DNA of 64,000 nucleotides. Origin: Rothia aeria. Its GTDB lineage: Bacteria; Actinomycetota; Actinomycetes; Actinomycetales; Micrococcaceae. Where the stretch lies: contig AP017895.1 of assembly GCA_002355935.1 (NCBI GenBank), positions 2,170,001 to 2,234,000 of the forward strand. Direction: 5' to 3'. Below the pieces are notes generated by a model that was not told the DNA's origin, ran no database searches, and saw nothing but the letters and a program-made list of their open reading frames with translations. Shown in pieces: positions 58,199 through 64,000 of the stretch. The translations under genes were made by a program, and so were the position numbers. Positions within the stretch are counted from its first letter, which is position 1. Each line of letters opens with the position of its first letter.

Positions 58199-59130
58199 AA
58201 CTTCTGAATTCTAAACTCGATACCAGCACCAGCGTGCTGTTTGACACCCCCGGCCCCCGTGCGAAGGCGATGACCCGCTGGTTCAATATTGGCGCGATCG
58301 TGCTTCTGGCTGCGTTTATGGCGTATGTGCTTTCGGTGATGGGCGCTAAAGGCCAGCTGGAGGCTGAGAAGTGGACTGATCTGTTCACCGCAAAAGCGTG
58401 GGGCTCGTACTATCTGCCGGGGCTTCTGGCGACTTTGCAGGCGGCGGGTATTTCGGTAGTGACTTCCGTCGTGTTTGGTGTGCTGTTCGGCATGGCGCGC
58501 CTGGCGCAGAACCGGCCAATGCGCTGGTTCGGTACCGTGGTGGTGGAGTTTTTCCGCGCCGTTCCGGTGCTGATGATGATGATTTTCTTCTGGCTGTTCC
58601 TGAGCCGGTTCAGCTGGATTAACCCCGCGCAGCTGCCGTTCTTTGCCGTGGTTATCGGCTTGACCCTCTATAACGGTTCGGTGATTGCCGAACTGCTGCG
58701 TTCGGGCGTTAAGCAGCTGCCGCGCGGTCAGGGTGAGGCGGGCCTGGCAATCGGTTTGACCCCGGGCCAGACTTTGCGCACCATCCTCATGCCGCAGGCG
58801 TTTAACGCCATGATGCCTTCGATGCTCAGCCAGTTCGTGGTGATTCTCAAGGACACTGCGCTCGGGTACATTATTTCGTACCCCGAACTGCTGGCATCTG
58901 CTCGGCGCATCGGCTCGGGTGACGGCAATATTCTGCAGACCCTGCTGCTGGCGGCAGTACTGTTTATTGCGGTGAATTTCTCGCTGACTACGTTCGCCAC
59001 GTGGCTGGGCGGGTTCCTCTCGTCACGTACCTCTGTGACGCCGAAGAAAATGCACCACCTGCCCGGCGAGGTGGATACCCCGAACCCGCCCACGCAGCAG
59101 ATGTTCGTGCTCCCTGGCAAACGCAAGTAG
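58195..59130 (+). CDS. gluD: Glutamate ABC transporter permease
   Basis: 311 residues, intact. About five membrane segments after a longer cytoplasmic N-terminus, with the EAA loop EAGLAIGLTPGQTLRTILMP and VEFFRAVPVLMMMIFFWLFL. It pairs with GluC in the transporter. A four-base overlap with gluC shows coupling. The C-terminal 35 residues are a Pro/Lys-rich cytoplasmic tail. A strong terminator follows. Confidence 0.93.
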   Translation: MKLLNSKLDTSTSVLFDTPGPRAKAMTRWFNIGAIVLLAAFMAYVLSVMGAKGQLEAEKWTDLFTAKAWGSYYLPGLLATLQAAGISVVTSVVFGVLFGMARLAQNRPMRWFGTVVVEFFRAVPVLMMMIFFWLFLSRFSWINPAQLPFFAVVIGLTLYNGSVIAELLRSGVKQLPRGQGEAGLAIGLTPGQTLRTILMPQAFNAMMPSMLSQFVVILKDTALGYIISYPELLASARRIGSGDGNILQTLLLAAVLFIAVNFSLTTFATWLGGFLSSRTSVTPKKMHHLPGEVDTPNPPTQQMFVLPGKRK

Positions 59131-59160
59131 CGTACAGCACGGTTTAGGGTACGCGACTAG

Positions 59161-59200
59161 AAACGCCCGGTTCCTCCCGCATTGGAGGTTCCGGGCGTTT
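59161..59200 (+). terminator. Rho-independent terminator after gluD
   Basis: AAACGCCCGG (59161-59170) pairs with CCGGGCGTTT (59191-59200), with inner CCTCC/GGAGG also pairing. The A and T ends make it bidirectional, serving gluD and perhaps the convergent dapC. Confidence 0.8.
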
Positions 59201-59290
59201 GCTTATTTGTGCGTCCTTGGTGCCAGCGGCGGAGGCTGCTCTCCTCACGCTGCTATGGGACTGGCATTACCCCGCAGGGAAGGGCACGGG

Positions 59291-60448
59291 CTATGCGACG
59301 CTGCCTTTGAGGCGTTCTGCGGCAGCAGCGACCGCCGCATCCGAGGCGGTGAGGGCGATGCGCACATAGCCGTCGCAGCCCTCTCCGTAGAACACTCCGG
59401 GGCCGGCCACAATACCCAGTTTCGCCAGCCGCTCGATCGATTCCCAGGTGCTCTCACCAAACGTGGTCCACAGGTACAGGCCCGCTTCGGAGCCTTCGAT
59501 TCTCCCGCCTGCGGCGGTAATCGCCTCCACGAGGATTTCACGGCGGGCACGGTATATGTCTTTCTGCGCGGCCACATGCGCATCATCGGTGAGGGCCGCG
59601 ATCATGGCGGACTGCACCGGTGCGGGTACGATCATTCCCGCGTGTTTACGGGTGTTAATAATGTTCGGCATGATCTGCGCGTCTCCGGCGATAAACGCGG
59701 CACGGTATCCCGCCAGGTTCGACTGTTTCGAGAGCGAGTAAGCGGCGAATAGCCCGGTGAAGTCCCCAGCGCAGACGCGTTCATCAAGGATGGAAGGCAC
59801 GGGTTTACCGCCGCGCGCCGTGTCCCATTCTCCCCAGCCAAGTTCCGCATAGCATTCGTCGCTGGCTACTACGGCACCAATGTCGCGGGCGTGACGTACA
59901 AGCTCACGCAGCTGTTCAACACCGCGCACCACGCCGTTAGGGTTAGCGGGCGAGTTCACCCACACCAGCCGTACCCGCCGTTTCACGTCTTCGGGCAGTT
60001 CAGTAAGGCTGTCGGCGGCATAATGGTCGGCCCCGGCCAGGCGCGCCCCAATCTCGTAGGTGGGGTAGGCTGCACGGGGGTACACTACCACGTCACGCTC
60101 CCCCGTTTCGGGGTGTGTGCCCAGTCCCAGCAGGAACGGCAGCCACGCCACGAGTTCTTTTGAGCCGACGGTGGGCATCACTTGGTCGGCGCTGAGCCCG
60201 TGCACGTTGCGGCGGCGGGCGAACCAGTCCACGATCGCCTGCCGCAGTTCGAGGGTGCCGTGCGTGGTCGGGTAGCCGTGGGCGTTTGCGCCTGCGGCGA
60301 GCGCGTCTTGAATGAGCTGGGGGGTGCTATCAACCGGGGTTCCGATGGAGAGGTCTACGGTTCCGCCGGGGTGTTCAGCCGCGATGGCGCGGTAGGGGGC
60401 GAGCGCCTCCCAGGGGTATTCGGGTAGGTCTATGCCGTATGTGCGCAT
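59291..60448 (-). CDS. dapC: Succinyldiaminopimelate aminotransferase
   Basis: 385 residues. A class I/II aminotransferase that makes N-succinyl-diaminopimelate between the DapD and DapE steps. Cofactor features: PTVGSKELVAWLPFLLGLG, WVNSPANPNGVVRGVEQLRE, ASDECYAELGWGEWD (Asp and Tyr) and AAYSLSKQSNLAGYRAAFIA with the Schiff-base Lys. ATG 60448 has AAGGAG at good spacing. The gene sits downstream of fdxA, as dapC does in mycobacteria and other actinobacteria. Confidence 0.9.
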   Translation of the reverse strand: MRTYGIDLPEYPWEALAPYRAIAAEHPGGTVDLSIGTPVDSTPQLIQDALAAGANAHGYPTTHGTLELRQAIVDWFARRRNVHGLSADQVMPTVGSKELVAWLPFLLGLGTHPETGERDVVVYPRAAYPTYEIGARLAGADHYAADSLTELPEDVKRRVRLVWVNSPANPNGVVRGVEQLRELVRHARDIGAVVASDECYAELGWGEWDTARGGKPVPSILDERVCAGDFTGLFAAYSLSKQSNLAGYRAAFIAGDAQIMPNIINTRKHAGMIVPAPVQSAMIAALTDDAHVAAQKDIYRARREILVEAITAAGGRIEGSEAGLYLWTTFGESTWESIERLAKLGIVAGPGVFYGEGCDGYVRIALTASDAAVAAAAERLKGSVA

Positions 60449-60534
60449 GGTTCTCCTTCACCGGCGGGGTGGCCTGTAACTCTGTGGTGGGGGCGTAGCT
60501 ATTGTATCGCGTGGGCGGGCCTTGGGGTACGGGT

Positions 60535-60577
60535 AAAGCCCCCGTTCCCACCGTGTAAGATGCGGGTGCGGGGGCTT
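60535..60577 (-). terminator. Terminator-like hairpin after fdxA
   Basis: On the minus strand AAGCCCCCGCACCC pairs with GGTGGGAACGGGGGCTT, ending in CTTTAC, about 95 bases after the fdxA stop and ahead of dapC. It would separate fdxA from dapC transcription at least in part. Confidence 0.5.
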
Positions 60578-60671
60578 CGGTGTTTTGTAGGCCACCATTG
60601 AGAAAGTTGTAGTTCAGAAAGTGCGGGCCGGTTGTTTCCCGGTGTGCGGGTGTGTGTCCGCTGTGTGGAGG

Positions 60672-60992
60672 CTATTCTCCTTGCGGTGGTAGTGCCGCAA
60701 TGAAGGGAACGTCTTTGCCGGTGGGGCCCATTTTGGCGGCGCCGCCGGGTGAGCCGAGGTCGTCGAAGAATTCGGCGTTGGCGGTAATGTATTCGGACCA
60801 TTCTTCGGGTACGTCGTCTTCGTAGTAGATGGCTTCGACGGGGCATACGGGTTCGCAGGCGCCGCAGTCCACGCATTCGTCGGGGTGGATGTACAGGGTG
60901 CGGTCGCCTTCGTAGATGCAGTCTACGGGGCATTCCTCTACGCAGGCGCGGTCCTTCACGTCTACGCAGGGCAGTGCAATTACGTAAGTCAT
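60672..60992 (-). CDS. fdxA: Seven-iron ferredoxin FdxA
   Basis: 106 residues, the standard length for actinobacterial FdxA. The [3Fe-4S]/[4Fe-4S] cysteines are in DVKDRACVEECPVDCIYEGD and ECVDCGACEPVCPVEAIYYE. An electron carrier in the cytoplasm. ATG 60992 has AGAAAGG upstream; the longer in-frame stretch to 61070 is not coding. It is followed by dapC on the same strand, the usual order. Upstream are a promoter and a candidate iron box. Confidence 0.95.
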   Translation of the reverse strand: MTYVIALPCVDVKDRACVEECPVDCIYEGDRTLYIHPDECVDCGACEPVCPVEAIYYEDDVPEEWSEYITANAEFFDDLGSPGGAAKMGPTGKDVPFIAALPPQGE

Positions 60993-61098
60993 GGGTGCCT
61001 TTCTTGAACCGGTTTCAGCGCCCACTGTCCCAATGTTGGTGGGGTGTGGGGTGTGTTGGCGCTGGGGCATGGGGTATCCGCCCGAAAGCCTGTGTATA

Positions 61099-61126
61099 AG
61101 TCTATCTCGCTACGGCGTTTTTACAA
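61099..61126 (-). promoter_or_regulatory. Candidate fdxA promoter
   Basis: On the minus strand TTGTAA (61121-61126), a 16-base spacer and TAGACT (61099-61104) make a fair sigma-70-type promoter about 105 bases ahead of fdxA. Confidence 0.4.
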
Positions 61127-61177
61127 TATTTTCGTGGCGCAGTGAACAGGTGTTTGAGAGGTAAAATACCCTATTTT

Positions 61178-61196
61178 TTAGGCTAGGCTGTCCTGC
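61178..61196. promoter_or_regulatory. Candidate DtxR/IdeR iron box upstream of fdxA
   Basis: TTAGGCTAGGCTGTCCTGC matches the DtxR/IdeR consensus TWAGGTTAGSCTAACCTWA at 14 of 19 places, counting W and S as degenerate. It lies 186 bases upstream of the fdxA start and about 50 bases above the candidate promoter. Fe-S ferredoxin genes are plausible targets of iron control, but the second half-site is imperfect. Confidence 0.35.
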
Positions 61197-61332
61197 AAAT
61201 TCTAGCGTTCTCCCTAGTCAGAGCCTTAAATTTAGCAGAATAAGAAAATAAAGTTAAGTTCGCCACATAGTTTTTGGGTGTGTTTTTATGTTGCAGCGTC
61301 ACTCACTCGGTCCATATATAGCTCACTCGGTG

Positions 61333-62664
61333 TCAGCGTTTGTGAGGCTGCGAAAAACTGGGTGCGCTTTTATGCTCGCGCAGCTGCTGCTTTTCATTGC
61401 GCAGGGAGCGTACCGCAACGGGGGCCGCCAGCATGACAATAATGGGTGCGCCCATCAGCCAGCAGGTGCCCACTATGCCGATTGCAGCACCGGCGGTGGG
61501 GTTCACGAGCACAAACGGCGCTTCCGGCCGGGCGTAGGCAAACGCGAAGATGGTAATAAACACGGCTGCTGCCTGGATGGGCGCGGCCACTGGGCGGCGC
61601 ATCATGGTGGCGCCCCACAGGGAGGCGAAGAATACCGTCAGGTACCCTAGGCCCAGGCCCACCGGGATGGGGGTGTCACCCGCATACTGTATCCAGGCGT
61701 GGTAGATGGAACCGCCCAGGGCTGCCATAATGCCCAGCAGGATACTCGTGAAGGAGGTGCTTATTATTCCGGCGGGTTCGTGGCCGCTGGGGACTTCAAT
61801 ATTCGCGTCCCCCGCCAATAGTCGGTATGTTTCTACCCCCGATATTTTCTGTTCCACACCGTTTGAGTATTCAAAGGTGTCATCACCGGTCACCACAATT
61901 TGGGTGCCGTATTCGCGCATTGCTTTACGTTTAGCGGTGGTGGAGCCGTAGATCGCCGCCTGGGTGCGTTTATCTGTTTCGTCAAATTCCCCTTCTATGC
62001 CCCACACCAGCACCGGTTTCTGGCTGCTTTTGAGAAGTGAGAGTGCCTGCATGACTGCTCGGTGGGTGCGCACATGGTCGGGGTGCCCGTACCCGCCGTC
62101 GGCATCGTAGGTAATGAGGGCGTCGGGTTTAATGGAGCGGATTGCGTTCGCTATGGCCTGCGCCTGTGGCTCTATGGGTTCTGCGGTGAGCGAGTCGCTG
62201 CTGGCCTTGGGGTTGGGGGCTGGTTTGCCGTCTTCGCCCCACACCATGCCGGAGTCGCGGTAAATTTTTCGTGTGCCCGTGGCGGTGGCGGGTGCTTGGC
62301 CCAGGTAGAAACGGCTGGCAACCCCCAGGGTGCGGGATGCGGCGACGAGTTCGCCGGTGCGGTATTCTCCCAGTGCTTCCCCGTTATCGGTGCATTCGGG
62401 GTCGCCGACCTGCAGGTGTTTCAGGTCTTCGGGGATGACCTCACCCATTTCTCCGCGGGTAAGAGTGAGCAGGTGTACTTTGGCACCTTCACGGGCGTAG
62501 GCAGCCATTGTTGCGCCCGTTGAGGAGGTCTCATCATCCGGGTGGGCGTGCACGAACAGCAGCACACCGTCTTTAATGAGGCGCCCGTTCGGTAGCAGAT
62601 TACGTTTAGATGCGGACACCACTCTGGTGCCCTGCTGGGGGTAACTTGGGGTAGCCTCAGACAT
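61333..62664 (-). CDS. mshB: MshB-like PIG-L deacetylase fused to a four-helix membrane domain
   Basis: 443 residues from ATG 62664 (a GTG at 62700 is the alternative). The N-terminal 300 residues are a zinc deacetylase of the MshB/Mca family: LLFVHAHPDDETSSTGATMA with the metal-binding His-Asp pair, LTLTRGEMGEV, GEYRTGELVAASRTLGV and ADGGYGHPDHVRTHRAVMQA with the third His. MshB makes GlcN-inositol for mycothiol. The last 140 residues are a membrane domain with four helices, for example TSILLGIMAALGGSIYHAWI and VGLGLGYLTVFFASLWGATM. In related actinobacteria a similar membrane protein is often encoded as a separate downstream gene. Intact. Confidence 0.8.
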   Translation of the reverse strand: MSEATPSYPQQGTRVVSASKRNLLPNGRLIKDGVLLFVHAHPDDETSSTGATMAAYAREGAKVHLLTLTRGEMGEVIPEDLKHLQVGDPECTDNGEALGEYRTGELVAASRTLGVASRFYLGQAPATATGTRKIYRDSGMVWGEDGKPAPNPKASSDSLTAEPIEPQAQAIANAIRSIKPDALITYDADGGYGHPDHVRTHRAVMQALSLLKSSQKPVLVWGIEGEFDETDKRTQAAIYGSTTAKRKAMREYGTQIVVTGDDTFEYSNGVEQKISGVETYRLLAGDANIEVPSGHEPAGIISTSFTSILLGIMAALGGSIYHAWIQYAGDTPIPVGLGLGYLTVFFASLWGATMMRRPVAAPIQAAAVFITIFAFAYARPEAPFVLVNPTAGAAIGIVGTCWLMGAPIIVMLAAPVAVRSLRNEKQQLREHKSAPSFSQPHKR

Positions 62665-62843
62665 AACCGTGCTCGCTGCCTCCTTCAACTTAGCGTTCAC
62701 TATATTCTATCCCCACATGTGTTCATATGAACGGTATTTTTAAAAAGTCGGGTGGGGGCGCATCCACACCTGCAGCAGTGTGGGTGCACCCCCACCCGGT
62801 GCGCGAGCCTTACGGTGCGCGGGGTGTGTGATGCTCGTGTGCC

Positions 62844-64000
62844 CTAGTTGGCGCGGGCACGGCGGCGGAATTCACGCACGCGCTCGTTCGCATCCAGAAT
62901 AACCTTGCGGATGCGAATAGCTTCGGGGGTGACCTCCACGCATTCGTCTTCGCGGGCGAATTCGAGGCATTCTTCCAGCGTAAGCTTCTTGGGCGGGGTC
63001 AGGTTTTCGAAGCTGTCTGCGGTGGAGGAGCGCATATTGGTCAGCTTCTTTTCCTTGGTGATATTCACTTCCATATCGTCTGCACGGGAGTTCATGCCCA
63101 CAACCATGCCCTCGTATACTTCGGAGGTCGGTTCCACGAAGAAGGTGCCGCGTTCCTGCAGGTTAATCATGGCGTAGGGTGTTACCGCACCGGCACGGTC
63201 GGCGATCATCGAACCGTTGGTGCGGTACTCAATATCGCCAGCCCAGGGTTCGGGGTCGATCGAGTACGACGACGAGATACCGGCGCCGCGGGTTTCGGTG
63301 AGGAACTGGGTGCGGAAGCCGATCAGGCCGCGCGCGGGTACCGCGAATTCCATGCGCACCCAGCCGGTGCCGTGGTTCGACATGTTCTCCATGCGCCCCT
63401 TACGTGCCGCCATCAGCTGGGTTACGGCACCCAGGTGCTCTTCGGGCACATCAATAATCATGTGTTCCATCGGTTCATACAGTTTGCCGTCGATGGTTTT
63501 GGTGACTACCTGCGGTTTACCCACGGTCAGTTCGAAGCCCTCGCGGCGCATCTGCTCCACCAAAATAGCGAGGGCGAGCTCGCCACGGCCCTGAACTTCC
63601 CAAGCATCCGGGCGCTGGGTGGGCAGAACCTTAATGGAGACGTTACCGATAAGCTCGCGGTCAAGACGGTCCTTGACCTGGCGTGCGGTCACCTTCGCGC
63701 CCTTGACGCGGCCCGCCATCGGAGAGGTGTTAATGCCGATGGTCATGGAGATCGCCGGGTCGTCCACCTTAATAAGCGGCAGCGGCTTGGGGTTTTCGGC
63801 GTCGGTCAGGGTTTCACCAATGGTAATGTCTTCGATACCGGCGACCGCCACGATTTCGCCGGGGCCTGCTTCTTCGGCGGGAACACGTTCGAGCGCCTTG
63901 GTTGCCAGCAGCTCGGAGATACGCACGTTTTTAATATTGCCGTCTTGGCGTGCCCAGGCGACGGTCTGCCCTTTCTTGAGGGTGCCGTTGAAGATACGCA
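62844..64000 (-). CDS. typA: Translational GTPase TypA/BipA, C-terminal part
   Basis: The last 385 residues are present; the GTPase domain and start lie beyond the right edge. Reading begins at FNGTLKKGQTVAW in domain II, continues VAVAGIEDITIGETLTDAEN, then domain III with VKDRLDRELIGNVSIKVLPT, domain V with EPMEHMIIDVPEEHLGAVTQ, and the TypA-specific C-terminal domain VPARGLIGFRTQFLTETRGA and LTPPKKLTLEECLEFARED. TypA binds the ribosome and helps growth under stress. Codon use is strongly biased as in highly expressed genes. It is the upstream gene of the mshB-like gene on this strand, with about 140 bases between. Confidence 0.95.
   Translation of the reverse strand, partial: RIFNGTLKKGQTVAWARQDGNIKNVRISELLATKALERVPAEEAGPGEIVAVAGIEDITIGETLTDAENPKPLPLIKVDDPAISMTIGINTSPMAGRVKGAKVTARQVKDRLDRELIGNVSIKVLPTQRPDAWEVQGRGELALAILVEQMRREGFELTVGKPQVVTKTIDGKLYEPMEHMIIDVPEEHLGAVTQLMAARKGRMENMSNHGTGWVRMEFAVPARGLIGFRTQFLTETRGAGISSSYSIDPEPWAGDIEYRTNGSMIADRAGAVTPYAMINLQERGTFFVEPTSEVYEGMVVGMNSRADDMEVNITKEKKLTNMRSSTADSFENLTPPKKLTLEECLEFAREDECVEVTPEAIRIRKVILDANERVREFRRRARAN

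Noticed and set aside
60499-60933. Minus-strand frame coding an Arg/Pro-rich protein over fdxA
   Set aside because: It is an out-of-frame shadow of fdxA and its flank; composition is typical of GC-rich antisense or shifted frames.
1-64000. Programmed ribosomal frameshifting as the cause of the many breaks
   Set aside because: The breaks occur in unrelated genes, in different run types, with no common slippery site or downstream structure, and all are one base short.
1-64000. CRISPR arrays, complete insertion sequences or prophage genes
   Set aside because: No regularly spaced repeats, transposase or phage structural genes can be recognised on either strand.

Overview
The window is 64 kb of chromosome from a high-GC actinobacterium, most likely a member of the Micrococcaceae close to Rothia. 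This is inferred from gene content only: a two-subunit AdnA/AdnB helicase-nuclease, the coproporphyrin-dependent heme pathway ending in HemQ, a mycothiol-type MshB deacetylase, a GluABCD glutamate importer, DUF3107, UPF0182 and a PDZ/Lon-like protease, in an order typical of actinobacteria. No rRNA, tRNA, CRISPR array or intact transposon is visible.

Layout. 0-16 kb: UPF0182 protein (cut by the window edge), PDZ/Lon-like protease, DUF2342 zinc metalloprotease, YgjP-type metallohydrolase, UvrD-like helicase, a degenerate phosphotransferase, AdnB, AdnA and a DnaQ-like exonuclease. This is mainly a DNA repair and membrane-protease neighbourhood. 16-17.5 kb: ThrE-type amino-acid exporter. 17.5-19.6 kb: AT-rich accessory island with a SUKH (SMI1/KNR4) gene and three orphan genes. 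19.8-27.8 kb: an orphan gene, five related membrane proteins with a shared C-terminal signature, a decayed MarR-like gene, an unrecognised helical protein, hemL and a DUF1643 gene. 27.8-38 kb: heme locus. hemE-hemY-hemQ-hemH-hemC-hemD-[SUKH-like]-hemB run on the minus strand and hemA runs divergently; with hemL they cover glutamyl-tRNA to heme b. 38-49.5 kb: DUF3107, DEAD-box RNA helicase with an adjoining DNA methyltransferase, PHP phosphoesterase, aminopeptidase P, stress protein, MgtE-N/CBS protein, DUF1003 protein, Mrp P-loop ATPase, TatB. 49.6-64 kb: mannosyltransferase, dapE, dapD, galE, gluABCD, dapC, fdxA, mshB-like deacetylase and typA (cut by the window edge). dapE, dapD and dapC give three steps of the succinylase branch of lysine/diaminopimelate synthesis.

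A major caveat: about twenty genes are interrupted by single-base frameshifts. I traced 35 of them. Every one is repaired by adding one base, usually to a run of G, C, A or T, and none needs a base removed. This looks like homopolymer undercalling in the sequence rather than real gene decay. These genes are therefore entered as single CDS spans with the break points named, and protein lengths for them assume the missing bases are restored. The MarR-like remnant at 23.5 kb is the one locus that looks genuinely decayed.
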